From Chondrilla cf. caribensis (lineage: Eukaryota > Porifera > Demospongiae > Chondrillida > Chondrillidae): a stretch of DNA of 64,000 nucleotides. Made by a program: the position numbers and the translations under genes. Below, in pieces: positions 15,826 to 29,200 of this stretch. Under the pieces are notes generated by a model. The model searched no databases. It worked only from the letters and a program-made list of their open reading frames with translations, and was not told the DNA's origin. Numbering within the stretch: position 1 is the first letter of the stretch; the number at the start of each line of letters is the position of its first letter. The stretch spans positions 51,001-115,000 of the forward strand of contig OZ026548.1 of the NCBI GenBank assembly GCA_964020155.1, read 5' to 3'.

Positions 15826-17574
15826 TTAAATGACAGGTGGGTGGATCACCCATACTGGAAGGTATCCCACTTTGTTGGTCCTTGGACAGTAGACCCAAAC
15901 TTTCTTGACATTGCTTTGAGAGAGGACATCAGCTAGTACTACTTCTCCCAGCTCCACTTGTAGTTCATCTGCGTCAACTGGTTCGTAGTTGGAGAGAACG
16001 AGGAGACGTGTTCCAATTTTCTGAATCTCTTCCTTATCCTGTAACACTGGATTCTTTGAGGGATTGCGCTGTGCAAGAGCCAACTGACGAAACTGAGCCT
16101 TAGCAAACTCTCTCTGAGCACGTGATGACGACATGGATCGACCTTTGAGGTGATGAGGGAGTTGCCTCGAGGAACGTTCCGGTCTTCTAAGAGGTGCTCT
16201 GTTCATTGGGGGTCCAGTCATCTTTTGAAGAGCTAAAGAATCAAATAAGAAATAGTCAAACATTTGCCCTTAATGCCAAAATAAACATAAACACATTCCA
16301 TGGACAACAAATGAGTGAGAAATCTGTTTTGTGCCAGCTAACAGCCAATAATCATTGAAACAAACGAGATAAAAAGCAGAACATCTGGCTATGAATATAA
16401 TTAACAACAGGTGTGTTAATCATGCAAAATAACTGAGCATGCAGGTGTGTGTGCTCACCTGGATGGGTGCCAAAGGAGAGACAACACCGTGGTACGTAGC
16501 CCTCGTCCCCGGGTACAGTGCTGACCCACAGCCACTCTGGGTCCTCCGCATTGAGGACCTTCACTTGCTCTCCTTTGGTGACCATAACCTCGTTCTCGTC
16601 ACTAGCACTGAAGTCATGGATAACAACCAACTCTTCTATGAAGCTACATCTAAAGTGGCTATACGATGACGGTCCACTGTGGTGTGATATGGAGTAGGAA
16701 CTCTTGTGGTGACGAGGCACACTGCCATAGGCGAACCTGGAGGGTTGCCCACACTCTGACACATAGCCTGACACTACCTCCGTGTTTGGAGTCTGGAAAC
16801 GAACGTCTCTACGTCCACTGCTCCTTCCGCGAGTGGAGAATCCACTAGCGATGGATGTGGTGTCCATTCGAGATCTAATTGGTCGCGACCTGAACCCTGG
16901 GTCCGTCTCGTAGCCACAGGACCTTCCTCGACGAAAGCCTTCTCCTTCCGAAGCATACCCTGAGCTCCCGTACTTCCTCGACACTCTGATAAAGTGGTAA
17001 GGAACGAATCCCTTGTCGCCTTGCTTGGTTTGAGAGAAGGCCCAGTCACCTTGACGATAAAGAACCTTGATCCTTTGGCCTTTCTTCACGGATATTTCCT
17101 CCACACAGCAAGCGTCGTAGTCTTTGATGACCGACATAATGACACACGCTGGGTTCGAACGGGTGGCTCTACTCAATAACTGTCCCTCGGGAGAGTTGTC
17201 ATCTGTGGCGTACCCCGACGCATATCCCGATGACTTTGACTGGAAGGACTGCCCGCTGTCGTTGCTCTGCTGAGAGCGGTTGTAGTCCGAACTGTCCGTC
17301 GCCGTGGGCGAGAGTGACCCCTGGGGTACACGATGGTAAACGTCCGATTTCTGGGCCTGAATGAGGTTCGTGATGGGCGCATGGAGATCCAGGATGTCTT
17401 GTGGACCATTTGATTTACGCTTCTTGCCTGCAAGTCAACGGATAAGGGAAACCAGTTTGTAAATACCGCCAAATTTCGTGTAGACAAAATAAACAACGGA
17501 CAAACATTCTTTACTTAGCTGCAGCGTCTTAACTAATCTCACCAACCTTTGGTTCTCTTGGGGTGTAAGCACAT
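15826..17574 (-). CDS. Dlish-like adaptor with three SH3 domains
   Basis: Three exons (17574-17547, 17427-16459, 16232-15826) add up to exactly 468 codons, giving a complete 467-residue protein. It starts MCLHPKRTKGKKRKSNG, a basic leader. SH3 domain 1 is at about residues 104-158 (MSVIKDYDACCVEEISVKKG ... GDWAFSQ ... GFVPYHFI). SH3 domain 2 is at about 270-325 (VVIHDFSASDENEVMVTKG ... DPEWLWVS ... GYVPRCCL). SH3 domain 3 is at about 406-465 (LLVLSNYEPVDADELQVELG ... VWVYCPRTNKVGYLP ... HPP). The order, the linker lengths and the W-x-Y-x-P-x-T-x-K ending of the third domain match Drosophila Dlish/Vamana, which binds the unconventional myosin Dachs in Fat-Hippo signalling. The long linker between domains 1 and 2 is Arg/Ser/Gly-rich. 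Function in this organism is inferred from family only. Confidence 0.8.
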
Positions 17575-18725
17575 TAGAAAGGACATGTCTGCTCTTCCCG
17601 CGGACCAGCTCCTAGTGACTCGGTTTAGAGTAGAAATGAGGGAGAATTGCACAAGTGCCAAGTTATGCTCGTACCGCGCACAGAGAAGCAATACAAGTTT
17701 CGGGACTTCCTGTTTTTAACTATATTCATGACGTCTCGACGCAACAGAGTTCGTCACAGAAAACGCTCAGCGCTCCTTTGATCTCCTCCTGGCGGTGCTA
17801 CGCACGTACACGAAAAGGCCTGGTTGAGTGGGAATCACACACGCATGGCGCGAGCACTGCTGAGATATCACATCATTCGCTGGATTCCCACGAGGAGGTA
17901 CCTGAGCGTGCACTAACTGCATTATACTGGTTAAGGTAAAAAGCACTGTACATCTTCATCAGAAGCCTAAACAGACAATTTGTGAGGAACACTTTATAGA
18001 TGAGACAACACACCAAGATATCAATGTGACTGCAATCTATAGTACACCCAGAAGACTGTGTCATGATATATATCCGGGGAAAATTCATTTTAATTCTGGA
18101 AATGTACGAAGCAGCCATAAAGTACATCGCTAATGTAACCCTTAACATAGTGCTCATACCAGTAACTCACCGGCTTCTTTGCACTACACACATCGGTATG
18201 TACACTATGACTGACATTTTGCCACTCACAAATGCACAGACACACACTACACACACATGCACACACGCACACACTGCCAAAACTACATGAAGACAGTGCA
18301 CAATAACACGAGAGATACAGCGGTGAACAGTCAGCCCAAATGATAACCAGTGTGTCTATCTCCCTCAAAACAAGGGGTCACTGTGGAAATATTTCATTAA
18401 GGTTTAAATAGTTGACTTGTCCCCTACAAGTGGGAGGCAAGTCAAATTGTTGGTGTTTTCCAATCACAAACAGATGTACTTGGACTTCGAGCATTGCACA
18501 AATGATAACTGTTAGAACAGTGTCCCACACTCGGAGGTCTGACTGGGCCACTGTGTCTTCTCTTTGGATAGAGCAATCTTCACATGTAAAGTCCATAGAG
18601 AATTGCTCTGCCATTTGAATGTGCTTCCTTGCAATCTACCTTGGACCACGTATGTCCAAGGTAGATGGTAGAGTACTGTATGACGCACATCACTACCATG
18701 TTACCCAGGATGTGATCAGTACTTG

Positions 18726-19104
18726 TAGATGGTGGATGGACGGTGGTAGATGGTGGATGGAGGGTGGTAGATGGTGGATGGAGGGTGGTAGATGGTGGAT
18801 GGAGGGTGGTAGCTGGTGGATGGAGGGTGGTAGATGGTGGATGGAGGGTGGTAGATGGTGGATGGAGGGTGGTAGATGGTGGATAGAGGGTGGTAGCTAG
18901 TGAATGGAGGTTGGTAGATGGTGGATGGAGGGTGGTAGATGGTGGATGGAGGGTGGTAGATGGTGGTAGATGGTGGTAGCTAGTGGACGGAGGGTGGTAG
19001 ATGGTGGATGGAGGGTGGTAGATGGTGGATGGAGGGTGGTAGCTGGTGGATGGAGGGTGGTAGATGGTGGATGGAGGTTGGTAGCTGGTGGATGGAGGGT
19101 GACC
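18726..19104. repeat. 21-bp minisatellite
   Basis: About 18 copies of GGTGGATGGAGGGTGGTAGA plus T, with GCT/GAT and ATGGA/AGGTT variants. Strongly purine-rich on the + strand. Confidence 0.93.
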
Positions 19105-20289
19105 ATAAATTAACTACTGTGGAATACAATATCGAACAAGAACTTTGAAACAATCCCTAACTTGAGTGTGTCCAAAGGTTTCAACAATATTTTACTATTC
19201 TTTGAGGTTAGTTCAGTTATGACATTCACAAAGGATTTTGAAAAATAACAGCCACACATAGGAGGAACTGTACATGTCTTTACGTAAATGTGCCAAAATA
19301 ATAACAATACTTCAAAGACATCAAAAAAGCCATTGAAGATCAAAGAGGTGAGCTAATTGATTCCCGAAGAATGTGGTAGTCTCCTCGGCATCACATGTAG
19401 GAGATGTTTACTACCTCAGACAGTGACTCCTCTTATCAGTCATAACTGAGAATTGTGTTGGTTGGTACAAGGAGGGTGAGAGGGAGACCCACCGAGAGTG
19501 ACACATCCACCAAACTGTAGGCACTTCCTGAGCAAACTGAGAGTTGACCACTGGAAGTAATAAATAATTATATTCATGGCTTGTGATGTTTATCATGAAT
19601 CCTGTAGACAACCACCAATAACATCATTGAGGGGCTTCGATACTGGTCACCATGAATGTCATCCCAACCAGTGACCCACAAGTGGTAGACATCACTGCAC
19701 CCCACAGACATAAACAGTACACACACCGGGAGAGACCTCGGAGCAGTGACCATGTAGTCATGCACACTGCACAAGGTGTACATCGTAATTGCCAGTAATC
19801 AGTGACAACACTCACTGTACAGATCTTATCAAGTGTGAACCATCTAACTACATTTTCCAATCACACTGTGTGTTAGGCAGTATGTCTACTGGTAACAACT
19901 GATGCTGGATTACATAATCTGGTACAACCTGACGGGCCTGTTGAGTTGCAGACTGTGCACAAGAGGAAACCCCTAGTACAGCTGACCCTTAGCTGGCCAG
20001 GAAAATTACCTATTAGTACATGACTCCAGTGATCCATCAGCAATCAGCTGTCCAAACCTGTGAAACAGCATTACAGTGTTTAAAGGTGAAAAGGGTTTGG
20101 CGAGGCAAAGGAAAAAGCTATTTTGCAATTAGGAAGCATTCGTGAGACAGGCTAATACTCTAATTGCACCCTCTTTGTCAGCAGTATTGAATCTCTGATC
20201 AGAACAATTGGTTCTAGTACACAATTATTGAGTCAGCCCTAGGACAGCTGTGGTAGCATGTCTGTCTGTAGGGTCGAGGATGACGTCAC

Positions 20290-20294
<5 letters not shown>

Positions 20295-20352
<58 letters not shown>

Positions 20353-20411
20353 CACACACACACACACACACACAACACACACACACACACACAACACACA
20401 CACACACACAC

Positions 20412-20465
<54 letters not shown>
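20295..20465. repeat. (CA)n microsatellite with phase breaks
   Basis: About 170 bp of CA interrupted by four AA steps (ACAACAC), which break the phase. Confidence 0.93.
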
Positions 20466-20468
<3 letters not shown>

Positions 20469-20675
20469 CAATGCTGATAAGGAGAGAGGCCCTAAAAGCC
20501 CAATGGGTCATGATTTTGGTCAGGCTTTTCTCTTTTGTACATTTTATAACTCAATAATGTCCTTGAAGTAATAACAAGTGCAAACTTAACTTGTCACCTT
20601 GTAGACAGTGGACTACCATGAGACAATTGGGAAACACACAAATGCACACACACAAACACACCCACACATAATATA

Positions 20676-20684
20676 CCCACACAC

Positions 20685-20742
<58 letters not shown>
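20676..20742. repeat. (CA)n microsatellite
   Basis: About 65 bp of CA in the gene-poor region. Confidence 0.9.
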
Positions 20743-20746
<4 letters not shown>

Positions 20747-21251
20747 AAACTGCTGATAAGACAAAAATAACAAGATCTTGTCCCATTCATGATTCTAAAA
20801 ATGAGATCAGTAACTACCACACTTGTCGGACAGGACAGGATGCCTTAATTGAACAGTAAGAAAATGATATTCCAGTTCAGGAAGCAGCCATCTGTTCAGA
20901 TCCAATGCCAATACACATAAAAGTATCCATGAGATTAATCAAAACAATTTAAACCCATTACTGTATTGGGAAGCTGGTGATAATGACTAGATCAGTGTCA
21001 ACCACATTCACTGCTTCCCTCACTGCAGGCAAGGGAGGGTCAGGTGGTTGCTGCCACACACGCATCCTGTGAACAGGGTCAGCTATCACTCCTCCCCATT
21101 GCGATCCTCCTTTGATGCCTTACAGGTGGCAGACACGGGCTGATGAGCATGGACATAGTCACCCATTGACAACCAAGTGCACCATTAGACTGTTATGACA
21201 ATTAAGGCAGGCTGGTATGTGCGCATTGTGGGTGGACAATATCACACATAC

Positions 21252-21253
<2 letters not shown>

Positions 21254-21309
<56 letters not shown>

Positions 21310-21317
21310 TGTGTGGT
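21254..21317. repeat. (TG)n microsatellite
   Basis: About 60 bp of TG in the gene-poor region. Confidence 0.9.
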
Positions 21318-22090
21318 GTAAGTGTGCGTGTGTATACGTGTTTGTACGAGAGGGTACATGTACATTGTATGGATGCACTTTGCATATTTGTGTACAACGC
21401 ACACATTCAGTAGATACAGAATTAAGTGTTGATTAATTTTCCATATTTATGACTTCTATTGTACAGCTTCAATTCAGGGGGTGTCTATGAGGGGGAGTAT
21501 GAGTGGGTGTGTGGATGGGTGTGTCAGATAGTCCTTCTCCACTTCAAACATGTGATAACCCATATAGAGCTCCTGGGCTCCAACACAGGAGGAAGGCTTA
21601 CATGATTGCGCATTCAGATATTACCACCAAGGTTCAACTTGAAGGGTTCTATCTGCACCAGGTGTGTCCAAGATGGGAGAAAAGAGCTCTCAGCTGAGGT
21701 CGTGAGAGAGAATCCTTGCTCTAATGCACAGGTTTCCAAGCCAGCAGTGGTGGTCACATAACAACAGAACACCTTTTCCTAAAACGTACGCTTGCGGCAT
21801 TCCCATGCCATACACAACAACTGCAGCAGATGCTCTTTCACGCACACATGCTCATCGTGATACCATGTCATTATCAAAGACTTTGATGTTCTCAAGCGGT
21901 CTGGAACACCTACCCACAAACTCCCAAGATGGCAAGTTTTGAAAAAGATCTCCTAAACCCATGTCTAGATTGAGGTGGAGCAGACTATTTCCTTACACAA
22001 ATAGACTGGAGGTAAACAGGTTAGTGTACACCACAGGTGGTTGTGACACCTGAACCTGTGATTAATCAGCTCCATGTTACATCATCATCA

Positions 22091-22470
22091 TTCCAGAGGA
22101 GAGGGAGGGTGGGTGTGTGTGAGGGAAGGTGTGTGTGTGTGTGTGAGAGAGGGAAGTTGTGTGTGAGGGAGGGAGGGTGTGTATGTGAGGGAGGGACGGG
22201 GTGTGTATGTGAGGGAGGGACGGGTGTGCATGTGAGGGAGGGAGGGTGTGTGTATGTGAGGGAGGGTGTGCATGTGAGGGAGGGAGGGTGTGTGTATGTG
22301 AGAGAGGGAAGGTATGTGTGTGAGGGAGGGTGTGTATGTGAGGGAGGAAGGGAAGTTGCGTTTATGTGAGGGAGGGAGGGTGTGTGTGTGAGGGAGGAGG
22401 GGGTGGAAGGAGAATGTATGCAGGTGCATAAATGCGTGATAGTGTGCACAAGTGAGGGAGGGAGGGTATA
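22091..22470 (+). repeat. G-rich GAGGGAGGGAGGGTGTGT tract
   Basis: Irregular repeat of GAGGGAGGGAGGGTGTGTAT with closely spaced runs of three or more G on the + strand throughout. Dozens of four-run windows satisfy the simple G-quadruplex pattern. Confidence 0.85.
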
Positions 22471-25218
22471 TGCGATGCAGAATAGGTTAGTAAATGTTCA
22501 GATGTATGCATAGACTAATAGCTTGCATTGAAACAATTTTTCAGAAAGAATTCAGATGTAAAGGGATATTCGCTATCATTATTACATGGATGCATGACAT
22601 GTGGTGAGGGGTGAAGCCTCTCATGCGCAGGACTGGGTGGGTCTTCTAAAGGAACAAAGGAACCAAATAGTAACATGTAAATGACTTCTCTTAGATCACT
22701 GACAGGTTGGTAACCGGACACCCAGGATCTGGTGTACCAGCCCCAGGGAAAGAGACCAGCATTGGGAGATAAAGAGATGATATGTAGCAAGTATGTCCAG
22801 CTACATCAGGAGGTGGGCGTATTGAGCTTTATCACCCTAAGTGTTCTGGCCATTGGAGGGACCTCAACCATGACCATTGCCCATGAACACAATTTACTCC
22901 CATTGTCATTTATCCCCCAAACATACATGTGAGCCATTCATGGACCAATTATCATTGAATTGATCCTAAATCAATCAGATTAACGCAGCAATTGTAGGGC
23001 CAGAGGCACACACAGGCCTCACACACTGCATTCAAGGGTTCATTCACAATCAATGGCTTCAAGTGGAGAATTGAAACTGGAATGCTTGTTGCTTCTGTCC
23101 CAAGGCACATGATGGATTTCTCCACTTGTACACAAACACACCCGCAAACACACAGAGCAACTATGTAAATGATATTAGGTACTGCTGTCATGGCAACCAG
23201 ACTATACACATAGTCATTGGGCATTCATTGGGCTTCTTCATAACACTCTGACAAATAAGGCACTTCGCCGGGCACAGGTTGAGCTACAGGGTGGTATGGG
23301 AATATCACATCACCATGGCAACAGTCCCTATAGCTGACGTGTACATACTTTACCATAATGAAGCCGAATACAGCAACCTGCCTCGGATATCACATACCTC
23401 GTACATTTGCACTTTTGAGTTGGCACTTACGATCTACTCAAGAACGTACAGGAATCCCTACAGGCCCACCCTGGGAGCTATGCATGGACTGAGGGTTATA
23501 AGGTATCGTTGATCGAGCTTTACCTTCAACAGGTACACACTCACATACTAACTCCCATGCATACACACAAACACACACAAACACACATGTACACATATGT
23601 ACTCATGAATATTGAACTAACGGAATCTTTGAAACAATTTGAATCTTTCTGTCCAACTAGGACATAAGCACTCGCTTTGTTCTTGCAAAGATTGTTTAGA
23701 CATGTATGCTACACTAACACGACTGATATGGACAAACACCAACTATGGACAAACTGCTAACAAATTGCTCCATCAAGCAGCCAAGCAGCTTGTGGAAAAT
23801 GGACTGTCAACTATTCATTGATTCGTTCAAGAACATGTTACTTCAGACAACATCACCAACACAGAACACAAGGGCCATGTAGCGCTCCTTGGGTGGTGGG
23901 GGTTGTTCATGAATTAGCTGTGGGGTCTGTACCAAGTTATGACTACCACAACACTCTACACAAAGAGTTCACAAGTTGTAGACACATTTCACTGGCTATG
24001 AGCATACCACACAGTAACAGAGGATCAAATGGGGGTATTGGCAAACAAAATTCTCTAACAAGTCCTTTCTCTGCATTTCTGCGGTCACCAGAGACATGTC
24101 ATTGCACTAACACTAGCCAAGGTCACAATGCCTTTGTTAACCTCTATCAGAGATAATGGGCAAAACTATGCACCAGAGCAACATGTGTTGGTCCTGGTAG
24201 TGTGTGAAAGAGCACAACACACGTTGCAACAACACGCTGGGCAACCCTTTCAGTGCTGACCCCCAACTTCTATGGGGCTCACTGTATAGCCACCTAGCTT
24301 TTCTCTTGGAATCATGTGATGCTGCACTTCAAAGAACTCTTCCTACTAATAACATCTGAATCAGCAAACACATGACAAAGGGAAAACAACTTGAAAACAT
24401 TGTGATTGTCATGCCAACAGCCTACAATTTAATTGCCATAACTATTAGTAATGTAAATAGCAACGACAATTATATTTGGACAGCATCGTAGGACACGCTA
24501 CATGGAACACTTGTTGACACCTGGTGATGACGAGGCATGACCGTGTTGGTTGATGGGTACAGAGGTTGGACTAACACCTCAACCCAGAGATTTCACTGGT
24601 AAAGAAGAAACAAAGGATATTAGCACACCAAATGGCTTCCAAAGACTATGAACTACCAAAGCTGATTAACCCTATCATTACCTGGAGTGAGGGAGAGTTT
24701 CTTCTGATATCACAATTTGACCGCACTCATTGAAACAGCTCTGGTCACACACTCATCTAGAGAGCCTCTGCTGTTGGACACGACATGCATCATCAGAAGT
24801 GTAACCAAATATGTTACTTCCACTACGCAAGTCATGGTTAAAAGCAAAGGCTTGAACTGTACAATAACACATAAGACAGAGCTTCTCATTCAGAAATTAT
24901 GAGAGGGATGCCAGGGGTAATGAGAATGTTACAATGGTCCTGATGGAATGCAAAACACTACAGAGTTCTTACTTTTTTCCACTAACATGGCTGCTGCTAG
25001 GGGAGCTGTTCATCGCTTCTGTGGCACAGGAGCGGTCTTTCCCAATCCTGGCTGATATTCAACAAAGAAGATTGTGCTACCAGTGGTTGACACAACCGTA
25101 GGCCATGCATTGCCAAATGACAGAGCAGCTCTAGTGCCTGGATGGGACCGTGTCTCAGAATGTGAGTCAGAAGAACCTTTCTCCCTCATGTATGAAAAGG
25201 ATGTTGTCACATCACTTG

Positions 25219-25497
25219 GCCAACCAACTACATGCTAGAACACATGGCCAACCAACTACATGCTAGAACACATGGCCAACCAACTACATGCTAGAACACA
25301 TGACCAACCAACTACATGCTAGAACACATGACCAACCAACTATATGCTAGAATACATGACCAACCAACTACATGCTAGAACACATGACCAACCGACTACA
25401 TGCTAGAACACATGGCCAACCGACTACATGCTAGAACACATGACCAACCAACTACATGCTAGAACACATGGCCAACTAACTACATACTAGAACACCA
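25219..25497. repeat. 28-bp minisatellite
   Basis: About ten copies of CAACCAACTACATGCTAGAA plus CACATGRC, with single-base variants. Confidence 0.92.
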
Positions 25498-25750
25498 GTT
25501 CTCTCCGCATACATGAACACCAGTTTAGGGGAGAGGAAAGAGCCCTACGCCCTGATGTCAGCTGTTTTTGAGCTGAATTATCAGATTGGGAAGTTCATTG
25601 TGTGTGGGAAACTATTAGTTTTAATGCCATTGGATTAAAATACTAAATTACCAATGACATAATCATTCATGTGGTAATGACAACATAGTGGTATACATTA
25701 CAACTTGCACAGTTAGCATATGAGCTAGTGCCTGACGTGTGTGCCTGTGT

Positions 25751-25768
25751 GTGGTGGTGGTGGTGGTG

Positions 25769-25815
<47 letters not shown>
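25751..25815. repeat. (TGG)n followed by (TG)n
   Basis: A short GTGGTG run passes into about 45 bp of TG. Confidence 0.85.
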
Positions 25816-25817
<2 letters not shown>

Positions 25818-26221
25818 GAGGGTATAATGAGCATGAGTTTGAAATCACCTGAGGCATCAGGAGAGAATAACATAAGAATCAATAACAACAACATGAAAGG
25901 CATCAGCAGAGAATAACATGTTTCTGTCAACGCGATAACAAAGGTCCCGAACAAAACACAGTAAATCCAACAACACCTCGTGGGAATACACACCAGCTGC
26001 GTGAATGATAAACACTATACAATAAATGGTTTCAGAACCTTTGAGCTCTTTGATGTTCGATCTCTTTCAACTTGATGATACACAACAACGTCACTGCCAG
26101 CACAGGCCCTACAATCGATGAGATCATCAATATCCTTGCGTGCCGTGCAGGTCCATCGCAGCAGGACAGGCCTCATCAGAACGGTGTTTCCCCTTGGGGA
26201 ATGACTGCATACAGTGGAAAC

Positions 26222-29200
26222 ATGGCGGATTGTACATGTCCTTCTACTTGTGGCAAGGGCAAGCTGAAACCCGCTTGTAAGTCCCTTTTTAGTAAACTTT
26301 TATCCGTAGCTCTGGAATATGATACGGTCAAGCATGTGCACGTGAGGAACCTTAAGATAGGGTTAATCTTCAGGACGATCCAGTTTCTTGTTCTCGTGTT
26401 CATTGGAGTGTGAGTGTGCACTGGTCGATCAGCTGACGCGAGTCCTGTTTTTGCTCATTACACGTGAACGGCTTATAATTATTCCCGTTCTCAGTTACAT
26501 TTTGTGGTATTCACGTGGAATTTGGGAAGTCGAAAGTGTAAAAGGCACAATAACCACCAAAGTGAAGGGAGTGTCCAGGACTAACGGATCAGGGTCCTTC
26601 GAGAACGCTGGGAACATCACCTGGGATGAGGCGGAGTATGTCATTCCACCCCGGGTGAGCAGGCTGATGTTAGTGTGGTTCACCAGGTGGTTCATTGTGG
26701 TCACCATCTCCGCAGGAGCCCAGGTCATTCTTCGTCATGACCAACATGTGGATCACCCACCACCAGTCTGATGGGGAGTGTCCGGAGGTGAGTGGAGGGG
26801 GCGTTTCATGGCATGTGGGTGTGTATCTAACTACCATACTGCTAGAGGGCGTGTACCAATCCTGCACTGCTAGTGGGCGTGTACCAATCCTGCACTGCTA
26901 GTGGGCGTGCTGCTAAATAATGATTGTCCATGCTAAGCCATGTGATCGCTGCACTTTAAACTATTCAATCACATTGTTAGTCCTCTCTCTCACTGCAGGC
27001 AAAAAGTGTCAGTGAAGCCCACTGCCAGAATAACTCTGATTGTCATCCTGGAGGAGTATTTAGAGAAGGACATGGTATGTGTTTCTGTAGGGGGTGACTT
27101 ATGGGGCGTGTCTCTATGTAGTGCCCCTCCCATTGCAGGTGAAGCTACTGGAGTGTGCAACATGACAACAGAAACATGTATGGTGAGGGCTTGGTGCCCA
27201 GTGGAGGAGGAGAACAAGAATATGTTCGTACTTGCAACTGTGTACCGTAGTGAGGACTGTATGATGGTGTACTGTAGTGAGGACTGTATGATGGTGTACC
27301 GTAGTGAGGACTGTATGATGGTGTACTGTAGTGAGGACTGTATGATGGTGTACCGTAGTGAGGACTGTATGATGGTGTACCGTAGTGAGGACTGTATGAT
27401 GGTGTACTGTAGTGAGGACTGTATGATGGTGTACCGTAGTGAGGACTGTATGATGGTGTACTGTAGTGAGGACTGTATGATGGTGTACTGTAGTGAGGAC
27501 TGTATGATGGTGTACCGTAGTGAGGACTGTATGATGGTGTACTGTAGTGAGGACTGTATGATGGTGTACCGTAGTGAGGACTGTATGATGGTGAACTGTA
27601 GTGAGGACTGTATGATGGTGTACTGTAGTGAGGACTGTATGATGGTGTACTGTAGTGAGGACTGTATGATGGTGTACTGTAGTGAGGACTGTATGATGGT
27701 GTACTGTAGTGAGGACTGTATGATGGTGTACTGTAGTGAGGACTGTATGATGGTGTACTGTAGTGAGGACTGTATGATGGTGTACTGTAGTGAGGACTGT
27801 ATGATGGTGTACTGTAGTGAGGACTGTATGATGGTGTACTGTAGTGAGGACTGTATGATGGTGTACTGTAGTGAGGACTGTATGATGGTGTACTGTAGTG
27901 AGGACTGTATGATGGTGTACTGTAGTGAGGACTGTATGATGGTGTACTGTAGTGAGGACTGTATGATGGTGTACTGTAGTGAGGACTGTATGATGGTGTA
28001 CTGTAGTGAGGACTGTATGATGGTGTACTGTAGTGAGGACTGTATGATGGTGTACTGTAGTGAGGACTGTATGATGGTGTACTGTAGTGAGGACTGTATG
28101 ATGGTGTACTGTAGTGAGGACTGTATGATGGTGTACTGTAGTGAGGACTGTATGATGGTGTACTGTAGTGAGGACTGTATGATGGTGTACTGTAGTGAGG
28201 ACTGTATGATGGTGTACTGTAGTGAGGACTGTATGATGGTGTACTGTAGTGAGGACTGTATGATGGTGTACTGTAGTGAGGACTGTATGATGGTGTACTG
28301 TAGTGAGGACTGTATGATGGTGTACTGTAGTGAGGACTGTATGATGGTGTACTGTAGTGAGGACTGTATGATGGTGTACTGTAGTGAGGACTGTATGATG
28401 GTGTACTGTAGTGAGGACTGTATGATGGTGTACTGTAGTGAGGACTGTATGATGGTGTACTGTAGTGAGGACTGTATGATGGTGTACTGTAGTGAGGACT
28501 GTATGATGGTGTACTGTAGTGAGGACTGTATGATGGTGTACTGTAGTGAGGACTGTATGATGGTGTACTGTAGTGAGGACTGTATGATGGTGTACTGTAG
28601 TGAGGACTGTATGATGGTGTACTGTAGTGAGGACTGTATGATGGTGTACTGTAGTGAGGACTGTATGATGGTGTACTGTAGTGAGGACTGTATGATGGTG
28701 TACTGTAGTGAGGACTGTATGATGGTGTACTGTAGTGAGGACTGTATGATGGTGTACTGTAGTGAGGACTGTATGATGGTGTACTGTAGTGAGGACTGTA
28801 TGATGGTGTACTGTAGTGAGGACTGTATGATGGTGTACTGTAGTGAGGACTGTATGATGGTGTACTGTAGTGAGGACTGTATGATGGTGTACTGTAGTGA
28901 GGACTGTATGATGGTGTACTGTAGTGAGGACTGTATGATGGTGTACTGTAGTGAGGACTGTATGATGGTGTACTGTAGTGAGGACTGTATGATGGTGTAC
29001 TGTAGTGAGGACTGTATGATGGTGTACTGTAGTGAGGACTGTATGATGGTGTACTGTAGTGAGGACTGTATGATGGTGTACTGTAGTGAGGACTGTATGA
29101 TGGTGTACTGTAGTGAGGACTGTATGATGGTGTACTGTAGTGAGGACTGTATGATGGTGTACTGTAGTGAGGACTGTATGATGGTGTACTGTAGTGAGGA

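Larger units (their letters stand above)
17575..26221. other. 8.6-kb gene-poor region rich in tandem repeats
   Basis: Between the Dlish-like start and the P2X start I find only short open frames without recognisable domains. None has a convincing pair of splice sites joining it to another. It contains (CA)n/(TG)n tracts, a 21-bp array (18726-19100), a G-rich tract (22091-22470) and a 28-bp array (25219-25495). The part nearest 17575 should hold the Dlish-like promoter and the part nearest 26222 the P2X promoter. A lineage-specific gene, a non-coding RNA or decayed transposons cannot be excluded. Confidence 0.6.

Noticed and set aside
17140..17165. GGTTCGAAC resembling a tRNA T-loop
   Set aside because: Lies inside the Dlish-like second exon, with no surrounding cloverleaf arms.
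19574..19860. Minus-strand frames with coding-like wording (VHDYMVTAPRSLPVC, LWVTGWDDIHGDQYR)
   Set aside because: Two overlapping frames look equally plausible, neither has a domain I know, and no adjoining exons were found.
22515..23520. Candidate exons in the gene-poor region (open frames at 22515-22790, 22732-22932 and 23279-23512)
   Set aside because: No recognisable motif, and I could not join them through good splice sites into a longer frame; kept only as part of the unexplained interval.
25219..25497. Possible CRISPR-like array (regular 28-bp repeats)
   Set aside because: Direct head-to-tail repeats without unique spacers, in a eukaryotic genome with spliced genes.
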